A DNA stretch of 64,000 nt from Ceratothoa steindachneri (GCA_963969495.1 OZ018337.1:80710648-80774647); one strand, 5' to 3'; positions 42,170-52,944 are shown, counted from the stretch's first letter. Notes: generated by a model from the sequence alone, not told the origin. Program-made: numbers and translations.

Positions 42170-42500
42170 AGTTAAAATAATAATAATAGGTATTTATAAT
42201 GCGCCCTTCAGGGCTGTTAGCCCTCCCAGAGCGCAGGTTGTGTAGCGAGTGTAGAGAAAGTTTACAGGGGATAGAAGGCAATTTTGAAGAGATGAGTCTT
42301 CAGGAGACGTTTAAAATTAGCAAGGGAGGGAGATGATCGGACTTTGGCAGGAAGAGCATTCCAGAGTCTAGGAGCACAAACTGAGCAGGAACGGTCACCC
42401 ATCGAGCGGAGGACAGAACTATGAGTGTTCAGGAGGGAAGCAAGGTTAGACCGGAGCGCCTGAAGAGTTTGACGACGGGAGCGGGCAGATGAGAGATAAG
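42170..42500 (-). pseudogene. LINE H, 3' end of an L2-like element
   Basis: Minus strand: RSRRQTLQALRSNLASLLNT, then SMGDRSCSVCAPRLWNALPA and SSPSLANFKRLLKTHLFKIA, stopping at TAA (42264-42262). APRLWNALP..VR....L..FK..LKTHLF is the classic end of L2/Crack/Daphne-type RT proteins. The 3' UTR has AGGGCTAACAGCCCT, a perfect 6-bp hairpin, then ends in a (TTA)n tail at 42176-42190. The copy is strongly 5'-truncated. Confidence 0.8.
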
Positions 42501-43060
42501 GTAACTGGGAATATGAATCAATTAACTGAGGTGAGCAAGAAGACTAATGGAGAAATTGAAGAAAGGATAGTGGCGTTGAAATCATCTGCAGTAGCACTTA
42601 ACAACAATAATGAAGAGGTTCCACTCAAGTACAGCAATATTGTTAAATTGAGGGGTTCCATAGTGATAAAGGCTAGGTCGGAAGCATCAAAGGCGGCAGA
42701 CAAGTTCAGATAGTTTCTTTGCCAAAATTATTTTAACAAAAATTTAAATTAAAGTCACCAACAATATCACCAAGATATTACTTTGTCTTAAGTAAATTTA
42801 ACGAAAGGGCCTAACAATTAATGGTGCCGTGAAGTGGCAAAAGATTTGTTATAGTGTAGGAGGCGCTTTTTTTAATGAATCTAATAGAATATCAGTAAAG
42901 AAATTTATATTCAAGATGGCAAGCGTTTCATATACTTACAGATACTTACAGAAGACTTCATGGAAGAGGCTTACGCCTGTGACTCCAGATCTATATTATC
43001 AACTTGCGGAAAAGTGAAGTTTTGGCAAATAAGAGTCATCCTACGCACCTGAACTTCTCT
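42500..43060. other. Unassigned sequence before LINE D
   Basis: Open frame 42489-42713 (VTGNMNQLTEVSKKTNGEIE, then EVPLKYSNIVKLRGSIVIKA) might be a remnant of a retroelement ORF1 with a coiled coil, but it overlaps the LINE H remnant on the other strand and is not identified. Confidence 0.25.
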
Positions 43061-44200
43061 GGATCATCCTTCAGACCTTTCCTCAGACAATGCTTTCAAA
43101 CTTCTGGAAGCTGCTTCCCTATCCATCTCAACAATACCTGGTGGTGAGCTATATTGCTGGCAGTGAAGGTAAGTCCACACCATGTCTGTAGGGGCTGGGG
43201 CAACCCGAAAACCAACCATTGTCATGCGCCAGTCTAGGGTTGCTGCAAACTCTCCTAAAATAATGGCCACCATCCTAAAGGTGTTGACCCCTCTCCATGT
43301 AGTCAATGTAAATCCAATGTTGGTGAGGAAGATGCCTTACAGTGTGAACTCTGCAAAGTCTGGACTCGTGGCACTCAGAAATGTGTGGCCTCCCCCCCCA
43401 TCCCCGAAGCCTTCAAGGTTATTGTAGAATTCTTTGATCACAGCACTACATATGTGTGCACCAGCTGCCGAATAAAAAATGACAACAACAATGGAGAAAT
43501 CCCAGGGTCTTCATCAATTGCTACATATGGTACAGGGCCTCAGCGAATTATTAACCTCCCTCCAGAATGATGTGATAAAGCTGAAAGAAACTCCAAGACC
43601 ATCTCCCCCACCCGTCCCTCCTCACAATCCCAACTCAGGCAGAGCCAAAGGCTGCGCACAATTCGTCCCATCCTCTTCCACCTCCACCTATTACTCCATC
43701 TCACTCTATTCCTCCTCTCATGCCAAACACACACAGCATCAAAATAATCCTCCATGATGAAGCTGTTGAAATAAGAGAGCTTGAGAAAAGAGTAAATTCC
43801 ATCATCATCAGAGGCCTCGGCTGTGACCCTCAAGAAGTGAAGAAGAAATTCAAAGATGTCACCAAGTTCCTCTACCGTGAAAGTAACATTATCCCCCTAC
43901 AGGAGATCATACCCATCAAGACTAATTTGGTTCAAGCTAAGATCACAGACAGACCCCCTAGCCAAATACGACCTGATCTCTTGAACCAGATGCTTTAAGG
44001 ATTCCTACTATGACTGTATACATTAGCAGGGACTTAACCCGCAGATAGAGAGAGAAACGCAAGGCCCGTGCTACAAGAACTGGACAACCACCTCCCTCTA
44101 CTTCCACACAGTCTAACGGTTCTCCAACCTCAGCACTCACCTACAGTCTCAGGCCTCCTCCTTCCCCCACAAATCCAGCTAGGCCATAATCTCCCGGCTC
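43060..44200 (+). pseudogene. LINE D ORF1: PHD-like finger plus RRM-like ORF1 protein
   Basis: In shifting frames: EEDALQCELCKVWTRGTQKC and TTYVCTSCRIKNDNNN, a PHD-type zinc finger (Cys pairs, Trp, closing CxxC) at about 43310-43500. Next comes a Gln/Leu-rich then Pro-rich stretch. The open segment 43720-43998 reads EAVEIRELEKRVNSIIIRGL, GCDPQEVKKKF and TNLVQAKITDRPPSQIRPDL, an RRM-like ORF1 core. After a frame change VYISRDLTRR and REKRKARATRTG give the usual C-terminal basic part. PHD plus RRM ORF1 is known in CR1-group LINEs. Decayed. Confidence 0.6.
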
Positions 44201-44390
44201 ACTACCCTCTCATGTTCCTGCCGCCACCAACTGCCACCCCTCTATTTCAAGCCTCTTCTGGAAATTCCCCAAGTCCAATTCACTCTGAGATCCATAACTG
44301 TGCAAACAACCCCCCACCCCCACTCTCGCCAGCCCAAGGTCACCAGGACCCACCTGAATCACTAGTTTCTGCCACCCCTGCTGTCCCTCC

Positions 44391-44397
44391 AAAAAAC
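44391..44397 (+). promoter_or_regulatory. Possible -1 slippery heptamer A_AAA_AAC in LINE D
   Basis: In the frame that is open from 44068, the codons are CCA AAA AAC TAG, so AAAAAAC is phased for -1 slippage right before a stop. The -1 frame continues into the ORF2 endonuclease (SSSVLLNIAVKNVN). The upstream frame may not be the true ORF1 frame, because the element has indels. Tentative. Confidence 0.25.
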
Positions 44398-44399
44398 TA

Positions 44400-45320
44400 G
44401 CCTCATCTCCCTCATGCTCCAGCTCTGTTCTATTAAACATAGCAGTCAAAAATGTAAATTGCTTAAGTAACAAGTTATACTTTGTAAATGTGTGCATTGA
44501 GGAAGATTTAGATCTACTAGGAATTACTGAGACTTGGCTACAACCCCAGATCAAAAATTGTGCAATCAACTTAGGGAACTACACTTTCTTTAGAAATGAC
44601 TTTCTGTCCCCAACCCCCAAGCATGGCATAGGCATTTATATCAAGGATTCAATCAAAGCATGTGAATACACTAACCAAGGTCCCCACCCCAATACTCTAA
44701 CTCTCCATCTCCCTGATTACAACATATATATAATGACTCTATCGACCCCCCTCCTATACCTGGGATGAGAACCTTGCTCTCATTCAATTCATTCTTCGAC
44801 TTCAGCCCTGGCAAGGAACTTATCATAATTGGCGATCTCAACCTCCCCTCAATCAAACGGTCCAACTTAGCTGATAACCACTCCAATGCCACCGGCTCGC
44901 TTTTCCTCGACGTGTTCACCTCATTGGGCCTACAAGCCAACATTCACTCACTCCGGTAGTACTCTAGACCTGGTCCTGTCCTCTGAAGATGACAGAATAA
45001 TCAATGTGTCCACCCTACCTCCCTTACCCCACTGCGAGCATGTCATCAAATTTTCATACTTATTTCAGGGTAACCTGCCAGACAACAGCCTAGACAACTA
45101 CCTTGCTCTCAATTGGAATAGAGGCAAATACAACCACATCAGAGAAGCCCTCCGCAATTATGACTGGGACTTAGAGCTTGCCCACCTTACTGTCAATTTG
45201 ACAAACAACTTTATAACCCAGCTACTACAAAAATGGCTAATCTCCATGTTCCACTCAGGACTCAACAACCCTCCTTCCCCTTTCCCATGGCATAAGCACA
45301 TCCCAAAGGGCCTGTCAAGG
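44400..45320 (+). pseudogene. LINE D ORF2, endonuclease part
   Basis: Motifs in order: LLNIAVKNVNCLSNKLYF, EEDLDLLGITETWLQPQIK (catalytic Glu), NDFLSPTPKHGIGIYIKD, ELIIIGDLNLPSIKR, GSTLDLVLSSEDDRIINVST and HCEHVIKFSY (degenerate SDH box). It is interrupted at about 45320 by insertion of LINE C1 and resumes at 50951. Frame changes occur at about 44765 and 44955. Confidence 0.75.
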
Positions 45321-45793
45321 CAAATTTTCATAAGGGAGATTATGTAAAACTCCGAAGCTTGCTAAATTTTGTAGACTGGGATGTAGAATTCAGAGGTAAA
45401 AATGCTTATGGGATGTGGGATACTTTAAAGCATATAATAAATGTAGTCCAAGAACAATGTATCCCAAAGAAGGCCATTAGGAACAAAAGTAGGAAACCAT
45501 TATGGTGGAATCAGGAGATAGCTAGAAAAATTTCAGAGAAGAAAAGGGCATACAAAAAATTACAGGTAGAAAATAATATTCAAAATTTAAGTGATTATAG
45601 AATGGCTAGGAATGAGTTAAATAAGGTTATAAAGAAGAACAAAAGGGGGTCAGAAATTAAATTAGCTCAGGATAGCAACAAAGATCCTAGAAAGTTCTTT
45701 AGTTACTATAAAATTAATAATAAGTCTGGCAGAGTTAAAATAGGGCCTATGAAATATGAAGGGGGTGTGAGAGAAACCGATGAGGAAATAGTT
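45321..45793 (+). pseudogene. LINE C1, left piece (5'-truncated copy)
   Basis: Open but for the junction. It encodes LLNFVDWDVEFRGKNAYGMW, KSRKPLWWNQEIARKISEKK and NKDPRKFFSYYKINNKSGRV, the linker between endonuclease and RT. The same segment lies at 46571-47041 in C2. It ends at GAAATAGTTG, and the continuation (after about 7 missing bases) is found at 49002. The two pieces are one LINE copy split by insertion of C2. Confidence 0.85.
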
Positions 45794-45794
45794 G

Positions 45795-48659
45795 GCAGAT
45801 AACAGAAATAGGTTCCAAGGCGATAGAGGTGAGGTCATTCAAGTTTCAAGAGGTGCTTCAGGGATAGGGGGGTTAAATTGTTTCTATACAAATGCTCGTA
45901 GTCTTAGAAACAAGAAGGATGAGCTATTTAGTTATATTAGCAATGAGGATATAGATATATTATGCGTTACTGAATCATGGGTTAATGAAATAGAATTTAG
46001 TGACACTATAAGTGAATTTGATTTACAGGGCTATAATATGTACATTAGTCAAAGGACAGGTAGGATTGGTGGAGGAATAATTATCTATATAAAAAACAAC
46101 ATTGTTTCAAGTTTAAATACTTCAATAAAGCAGGATGGAGTTGAGTCACTTTGGATAGATATTAGGTTCAGTAAAAATAGAATGGTGCATTTGGGAGCTT
46201 TTTACAGGCCACCTGGGCAGACTGATGATATAGATGAACTAATGATAAGGGAAATAAGTAAGGGATGTGAAACAGATGCAGTTATTATTGAGGACTTCAA
46301 CTTAAACTCTGTGGACTGGGAAAATATGATAGGTAGGGATAGAACAAGTGGCAGGTTCATAGAATGCTTTGAGGATAATTTTTTGAATCAATTTGTTAAT
46401 GAGCCAACGAGGGGGGACAATATATTAGATTTAGTACTTTCTAACAGTGATCATTTAGTTCAAGAATTGACTGTTGGGGAAGCATTGGGAAATAGTGGCC
46501 ATCAGATAGTTTGTTTTAGCTTGGGAATTGAGAAGGGTAAAATAACTGAGAATGCTGAAAAAGTTCCAAATTTTCATAAGGGAGATTATGTAAAACTTCG
46601 AAGCTTGCTAAATTTGGTAGACTGGGATATAGAATTCAGAGGTAAAAATGCTTATGGGATGTGGGATACTTTCAAGCATATAATAAATGTAGTCCAAGAA
46701 CAATGTATCCCAATGAAGGCCATTAGGAACAAAAGTAGGAAACCATTATGGTGGAATCAGGAGATAGCTAGAAAAATTTCAGAGAAGAAAAGGGCATATA
46801 AAAAATTACAGGTAGAAAATAATATTCAAAATTTAAGTGATTATAGAATGGCTAGGAATGAGTTAAATAAGATTATAAAGAAGAACAAAAGGGTGTCAGA
46901 AATTAAATTAGCTCAGGATATCAACAAAGATCCTAGAAAGTTCTTTAGTTACTATAAAATTAATAACAAGTCTGGCAGAGTTAAAATAGGACCTATCAAA
47001 TATGAAGGGTTTGTGAGAGAAACTGATGAGGAAATAGTTGAGGTACTAAATGGTCATTTTGCATCAGTATTTACAAGAGAGAAACTAAATAGTCCTATGT
47101 ATAGTACTCATAGGTCAGGAAAAGAGGTGTTTACTAACATTTGTGTGGATCGGAGGATGATAAAAGGACTAATAGGTGATTTAGATACTACCAAGACCTC
47201 CGGCCCTGATAATATTCATTCTAGGATACTTAAAGAAGGGGTAGAAAGTATCTCAATAGCTCTGGACAAGTTATATACTAGGTCATTGGAATATGGAGAA
47301 ATACCCGATGATTGGAAGAGAGCGAATGTAGTCCCCATTTTCAAGAAGGGTAGTAAAGAGGATCCAAATAACTTTAGACCGGTTAGCCTAACTCCTGTAG
47401 TCTGTAAAATTCTTGAGAAAATAGTTAAAAAAGGGATTTGCCAACATCTAGAGAGGGAGGGGTTAATCAGCGATGCTCAGCATGGGTTTAGATCAGGTAG
47501 ATCATGTTTGACTAACTTACTAGACTTTCTGGAGTTTGTAACAGATCAAGTAGATAAGGGAGAGAATGTAGATATAATTTACTTAGATTTTAGTAAAGCA
47601 TTTGATAAGGTACCACACAGGAGACTAGTTCATAAATTAAAAATGATTGGGATATGTGGGGGTGTTTCAAATTGGATAGCTGAGTGGCTGAAAGACAGGA
47701 AGCAAAGGGTAGTGCTAAATGGTGTAAAGTCAGAGTGGAGGGATGTTATCAGTGGGGTTCCTCAGGGATCAGTTCTCGGTCCATTATTATTTGTCATCTA
47801 TATAAACGATCTTGGGGAGGCAGTTAATAATAAAGTGTCAATTTTTGCGGATGATACCAAATTAGCAGCTGTAGTTAAAGATATTGATGATAATTTTAAA
47901 GTGCAGGGGGACTTAAATAAATTGTTATCCTGGGCACATAAGTGGCAAATGACTTTCAACCTTGATAAGTGCAAAGTTATTAACATGGGAAAAGATAATA
48001 GAGAATTTAACTATGAAATGGATGGGCATTGGCTGAGCTCAGTAGAGGATGAGAAAGATCTAGGAGTAGTAATAGATAAGTCATTAAGGTTTTCTAAGCA
48101 GTGTATTGAAGCAAGAAATAGGGCAAATAGAGTGCTGGGTTTTATTAAGAGAAATGTCAGTTACAAAAGTAAGGAGGTTATTCTTAAACTCTATAACTCT
48201 TATGTTAGGCCACATCTAGAGTACTGTATACAGGCATGGTCCCCACATTTTAGACACGATATTAACCTTCTTGAGTCAGTGCAACGGAGGGCAACAAAGA
48301 TTATTCCTTCCCTGAGGCACCTTGAATATGAAGATAGACTGAGGGTATTAAATATGTTCTCGTTCGAAAGGAGGTGTGTGAGAGGGGATATGATTGAGCT
48401 GTTTAAAATTTTTTCCGAGATAGATAAATTGGATGTTAGCAAGTTTTTTGAGTTAGATGATGGAAATCGGACTAGAGGTCACCACTTGAAAATTAAAAAG
48501 CAAGGGTGTAGGTTGGATTTAAGAAAATATTTTTTCACCAATAGAGTGGTAGACTTCTGGAACAAATTGCCGCAGAGGGTAGTAGGTAGTCCAAATCTAA
48601 ATGTATTTAAGAGTAGGTTGGATGAGTTTATGGGAAGGGAAGGTTGTGATGGTTCCTAA
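45795..48659 (+). CDS. LINE C2 ORF2: endonuclease and reverse transcriptase, open but lacking a start codon
   Basis: About 954 codons without a stop. The frame enters from the C1 junction: the TTG at 45792 is C1 sequence, and the first ATG comes only after the first endonuclease motifs, so the authentic start is lost by truncation. Domains: endonuclease CFYTNARSLRNKKDELFSYI, ILCVTESWV, AVIIEDFNLNSVDW (usual GDFN is EDFN here), GNSGHQIVCF (SDH is SGH). RT: TSGPDNIHSRILKEG, NFRPVSLTPVVCKILEK, YLDFSKAFDKVPHRR, SGVPQGSVLGPLLFV, IFADDTKLAAV (about residue 685). Thumb: RPHLEYCIQAW and WNKLPQRVV. No RNase H. The altered endonuclease residues suggest reduced activity. Confidence 0.88.
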   Translation, partial: ADNRNRFQGDRGEVIQVSRGASGIGGLNCFYTNARSLRNKKDELFSYISNEDIDILCVTESWVNEIEFSDTISEFDLQGYNMYISQRTGRIGGGIIIYIKNNIVSSLNTSIKQDGVESLWIDIRFSKNRMVHLGAFYRPPGQTDDIDELMIREISKGCETDAVIIEDFNLNSVDWENMIGRDRTSGRFIECFEDNFLNQFVNEPTRGDNILDLVLSNSDHLVQELTVGEALGNSGHQIVCFSLGIEKGKITENAEKVPNFHKGDYVKLRSLLNLVDWDIEFRGKNAYGMWDTFKHIINVVQEQCIPMKAIRNKSRKPLWWNQEIARKISEKKRAYKKLQVENNIQNLSDYRMARNELNKIIKKNKRVSEIKLAQDINKDPRKFFSYYKINNKSGRVKIGPIKYEGFVRETDEEIVEVLNGHFASVFTREKLNSPMYSTHRSGKEVFTNICVDRRMIKGLIGDLDTTKTSGPDNIHSRILKEGVESISIALDKLYTRSLEYGEIPDDWKRANVVPIFKKGSKEDPNNFRPVSLTPVVCKILEKIVKKGICQHLEREGLISDAQHGFRSGRSCLTNLLDFLEFVTDQVDKGENVDIIYLDFSKAFDKVPHRRLVHKLKMIGICGGVSNWIAEWLKDRKQRVVLNGVKSEWRDVISGVPQGSVLGPLLFVIYINDLGEAVNNKVSIFADDTKLAAVVKDIDDNFKVQGDLNKLLSWAHKWQMTFNLDKCKVINMGKDNREFNYEMDGHWLSSVEDEKDLGVVIDKSLRFSKQCIEARNRANRVLGFIKRNVSYKSKEVILKLYNSYVRPHLEYCIQAWSPHFRHDINLLESVQRRATKIIPSLRHLEYEDRLRVLNMFSFERRCVRGDMIELFKIFSEIDKLDVSKFFELDDGNRTRGHHLKIKKQGCRLDLRKYFFTNRVVDFWNKLPQRVVGSPNLNVFKSRLDEFMGREGCDGS

Positions 48660-48813
48660 GTTTTGTATATATTAATATTGTTTGTATATATCTATAGCTG
48701 CATGATTTAGTTGTTGACAAGCCTTGATTGGTGATACCCTTGTTTCTAGATGCAATCCTCTGGATGTAGTTTTCCTGGGAGTTTGGGTGCCTTGAAAAAG
48801 AGGCCGCTTGACT

Positions 48814-48970
48814 CGGATGACCTATGATGAGCCCTTGTGGCTTTTGTCATCCGTTATATTATATTGTGGGGGACTTTGATTTTGTCTTTCCCTGGTGATG
48901 GTGCTTTTTGTGGGTGGGTTTTGACGGAGGCGGATGACCTTTGATAGGCCCTTGTGGCTTTTGTCATCCG
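48814..48970 (+). other. Tandem pair of terminal hairpins in the LINE C2 3' UTR
   Basis: CGGATGAC ... AGCC-CTTGT-GGCT ... GTCATCCG occurs at 48814-48853. The second copy, at 48931-48970, keeps the outer stem and pairs GGCC with GGCT. Each has an 8-bp outer stem and an inner stem. The second lies only about 5 nt before the (TTATG)n tail. LINE C1 has the same pair at about 50768-50807 and 50885-50924. Likely RT recognition structure by analogy with other LINE tails. Confidence 0.7.
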
Positions 48971-48975
48971 TGTAA

Positions 48976-49001
48976 TTATGTTATGTTATGTTATGTTATG
49001 T
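48976..49001. repeat. (TTATG)n tail of LINE C2
   Basis: Five copies of TTATG form the 3' terminus, as in CR1/L2-type elements that end in short repeats rather than poly(A). Confidence 0.9.
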
Positions 49002-50950
49002 TAAATGGTCATTTTGCATCAGTATTTACAAAGGAGAAACTAAATAGTCTTATGTATAGTATTCATGGGTCAGGGAAAGAGGTGTTTACTACCATTAGTG
49101 TGGATTGGAGGACGATAAAAGAACTAATAGGTGAGTTAGATACTACCAAGGCCTCCGGCCCTGATAATATTCATTCTAGGATACTTAAAGAAGGGGTAGA
49201 AAGTATCTTAATAGCTCTGGAGAAGTTATATACTGGGTCACTGGAATATGGAGAAATACCTGATGATTGGAAGAGAGCGAATGTAGTCCCCATTTTCAAG
49301 AAGGGTAGTAAAGAGGATCCAAATAACTTTGGACCGGTTAGCCTAACTCCTGTAGTCTGTAAAATTCTTGAGAAAATAGTTAAAAAAGGGATTTGCCAAC
49401 ATCTAGAGAGGGAGGGGTTAATCAGCGATGCTCAGCATGGGTTTAGATCAGGTAGATCATGTTTGACTAATTTACTAGACTTTCTAGAGTTTGTAACAAA
49501 TCAAGTAGATAAGGGAGAGAATGTGGATGTAATTTACTTGGATTTTAGTAAAGCATTTGATAAGGTACCACATAGGAGATTAGTTCATAAATTAAAAATG
49601 ATTGGGATATGTGGGGGTGTTTCAAATTGGATAGCTGAGTGGCTGAAAGACAGGAAGCAAAGGGTAGTGCTAAATGGTGTAAAGTCAGAGTGGAGGGATG
49701 TTATCAGTGGGGTTCCTCAGGGATCAGTTCTTGGTCCATTATTATTTGTCATCTATATAAACGATCTTGGGGAGGCAGTTAATAATAAAGTGTCAATTTT
49801 TGCGGATGATACCAAATTAGCAGCTGTAGTTAAAGATATTGATGATAATTTTAAAGTGCAGAGTGATTTAAATAAATTCTTATCCTGGGCACATAAGTGG
49901 CAAATGACTTTCAACCTTGATAAGTGCAAAGTTATTAACATGGCAAAAGATAATAGAGAATTTAACTATGAAATGGATGGGCATTGGCTGAGCTCCGTAG
50001 AGGATGAGAAAGATCTAGGAGTGGTAATAGATAAGTCATTAAGGTTTTCTAAGCAGTGTATTGAAGCAAGAAATAGGTCAAATAGAGTGCTGTGTTTCAT
50101 TAAGAGAAATGTCAGTTACAAAAGTAAGGAGGTTATTCTTAAACTCTATAACTCTTATGTTAGGCCACATCTAGAGTACTGTATACAGGCATGGTCCCCA
50201 CATTTTAGACACGATATAAACCTTCTCGAGTCAGTGCAACGAAGCTTAATAAAGATTATTCCTTCCCTGAGGCACCTTGAATATATAGATAGACTGAGGG
50301 TATTAAATATGTTCTCGTTCGAAAGGAGGTGTGTGAGAGGGGATATGATTGAGCTCTTTAAAATTTTTTTGGGGATAGATAAATTGGAGGTTAGCAAGTT
50401 TTTTGAGTTAGATGATGGAAATCGGACTAGAGGTCACCACTTGAAAATTAAAAAGCAAGGGTGTAGGTTGGATTTAAGAAAATATTTTTTCACCAATAGA
50501 GTGGTAGACTTCTGGAACAAATTGCCGCGGAGGGTAGTAGGTAGTCCAAATCTAAATGTATTCAAGAGTAGGTTGGATGAGTTTATGGGGAGGGAAGGTT
50601 GTGATGGTTCCTAAGTTTTGTATATATTAATATTGTTTGTATATATCTATAGCTGCATGATTTAGTTGTTGACAAGCCTTGATTGGTGATACCCTTGTTT
50701 CTGGATGCAATCCTCTGGATGTAGTTTTCCTGGGAGTTTGGGTGCCTTAAAAAAGAGGTTGTTTGACTCGGATGACCTATGATGAGCCCTTGTGGCTTTT
50801 GTCATCTCTTATATTATATTGTGGGGGACTTTGATTTTGTCTTCCCCTGGTGATGGTGCTTTTTGTGGGTGGGTTTTGATGGATGCGGATGACCTTTGAT
50901 AGGCCCTTGTGGCTTTTGTCATCCATGAAATTATTTTATGTTATGTTATA
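49002..50950 (+). pseudogene. LINE C1, right piece: RT and 3' end
   Basis: Resumes at AAATGGTCATTTTGCATCAG and stays open to TAA at 50612-50614. It encodes KASGPDNIHSRILKEG, YLDFSKAFDKVPHRR, SGVPQGSVLGPLLFV, IFADDTKLAAV and WNKLPRRVVGSPNLNVF, near-identical to C2 with scattered changes (for example NFGPVSL for NFRPVSL). The 3' UTR repeats the two-hairpin arrangement and ends in TTATGTTAT at about 50950, where LINE D continues. The open frame annotated upstream of 49002 belongs to the C2 tail and is not coding. Confidence 0.85.
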
Positions 50951-52935
50951 TAAGGATCTATGTCATCTCTGCAGATGCCATTCTCACATAGCTCTTCACC
51001 AGCTATTCTTATTCAACCTGCTCAATGAACGCCTCCGAACATCCACCACTACTGCCCAGGTAAACTACGAACAGAACCTGATTGACTGCTGGCCCACTAG
51101 ACCCAAGCTGTTCCACTCCTACATCCGACACAAGAAGACTGACTGACCAAAGGTGGATCCCTCATGGATAGGATAGGATTCTGATTGACAACCCTGCAAT
51201 TATGGCTGATGTATTTGCTGACGCTTTCTCCTCGGCTTTTATCAGTGAGGATCTTGACAATCCTTATCCCCATCAACACTGCCCTCCCACTATTTCAAAC
51301 ATCCACTTTCAGGTTCAGGCAATTGAGCAACTACTCAAAACCCTCAAACCCGACTCAGCCATGGGCCCTGATAGTCTCTACCCCTGCCTACTCAAAGAAA
51401 GTGCTACGGAGCTAGCTATTCCATTTTCCATTCTCTTCAACCACTCCATGAACACTGGCTCCCTCCCCCTTGCTTGGAAAACATCCCATGTTATACCGAT
51501 CTTCAAGAAAGGATCCAGAACCAACCCTCTGAACTACCGCCCTATAAGCCTTAGCCCTACCCTTGCAAGTCTATGGAATGCCTCATAACGAAGGCCACGC
51601 TGTCGACCTCATTCTATTTGATTTTGTTAAAGCCTTTGACAGAGTCCACCATGTGGTCCTCATTGACAAGCTGAGAGACCTGGGTATCTCAGGGAACCTG
51701 CTCCGCTAGATTGAAAGCTTCTTTCTTACTCAATCGATCCATGATAGTCACTATCAGTGGTCACAAGAGCGACGCAAAGCCTGTTCTTAGTGGCATTCCC
51801 CAAGGTTCAGTCCTTGGCCCCTTCTCTTTCTTGTCTTCATCAACCACATCAGCTCTCAGCTTACCTGCAAGTTCACGATGTTCTCTGATGACCTCAAGTT
51901 ATATCTCCACTTTGCCTCCTCCGACAACCAAGCCCCATCAGAAATCCTCCAACACAACATCAACATTCTCTCCAATATCTCCCAGTCTTGTAGCCTGAGG
52001 TTTGCACCAGACAAGTGTGTCCACCTTAGGTTCTCTCATTTCCACCAAACCGCAGACCATCTTTACTTCTTGGATGGAAGGCCTGTCAAGCGGGTTTCAT
52101 CGCACAAGGACCTAGGAGTAACATACACAGACCTAAAATTCCACCATCACACCAGACTGACAGTATCCAGGTCTGGAGGCGTTGCGACAAACCTTTTGAA
52201 ATCCATAGTCTGTTGCACGACCCCTTTCCTAACAGCATTATTAGTAAGCGACATCTGCCCCATTATCGACTTTGCTTCCCCAGTCTGGAATACTATCTAT
52301 ATATCTGACCTCTGACTCCTCGAGAAAGTACAACACAGGTGGACTAAACAGGTCTACGGGCAGTCCGCCAATTCCTACTCCGAAAGACTCCAACAACTTG
52401 ATTTATTCTCCACAAAGGGGCAGCTACTGAGGCACGACCTGATCTACTGCTACCGAATCTTCCATGATCTGTGCTCCATTAAGCCTGAAGACCTTTTTGT
52501 CTTACCCACCAACTCAACCACCAGAGGCCACAGATACAAAATTCAGATCCAGCATGCCCACATGGAGGCCTGCAGAAGGTTCTTCTCTTGTAGAGTAGCT
52601 CCTCTGTGGAACTCCCTTCCCTCCCAGGTAGTAGAAGCTCCATCCCTAAATGCTTTCAAACACCCTTCCCACTACCATCAGAGTTAGACTTTTTGACTAT
52701 GTAGACTAAGCCACACCTCCATCCTATCCATTAGTCTGCACACACCTCTATGATTTACTCCATGTTAATAGCCCTCCTAATAGCTATTCTCACAGACAGA
52801 TACAATCAATCAGTCATTATTGCTCCTTTTTATCCATGCTCTACTTCCTGCACATCTGACTGGGTATTTTGGGTCCCCCTTACCATCGCCGACTGGTTGG
52901 ACACTGGATCAGGAGGCCCTACCAGGTAAGTGAGA
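50951..52935 (+). pseudogene. LINE D ORF2, RT part and 3' UTR
   Basis: Continuation of LINE D after the nested insertion: NLIDCWPTRPKLFHSYIRHK, MADVFADAFSSAFISEDLDN, LLKTLKPDSAMGPDSLYPCL, TSHVIPIFKKGSRTNPLNYR, then in new frames DLILFDFVKAFDRVHHVVL-like, LSGIPQGSVLGPFSF, TCKFTMFSDDLKLYLHFA (active site FSDD) and RVSSHKDLGVTYTDLKFHHH. The end reads RRFFSCRVAPLWNSLPSQVV and EAPSLNAFKHPS, stopping near 52685; the 3' UTR runs to about 52935. Many frame changes: the oldest layer of the nest. Confidence 0.75.
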
Positions 52936-52944
52936 CTCTAGGAA

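Larger units (their letters stand above)
45794..49001 (+). mobile_element. LINE C2: young L2/CR1-group LINE inserted into C1
   Basis: Starts directly at the broken C1 sequence, carries one long open frame (to 48659) and a 3' UTR of about 340 bp with two hairpins, and ends in (TTATG)n right before C1 resumes. The 5' end is truncated within ORF2's beginning; no ORF1 is present. No target duplication is evident; about 7 bp of target seem lost. Confidence 0.85.

Noticed and set aside
48941..49001. Start of the 557-codon frame as a coding N-terminus
   Set aside because: These bases are the 3' UTR and (TTATG)n tail of LINE C2; coding similarity begins only at 49002.
45321..50950. Three tandem LINE C copies produced by local duplication
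   Set aside because: The outer two pieces complement each other as one element, and C2 ends in its own tail, so nested insertion explains the layout better.
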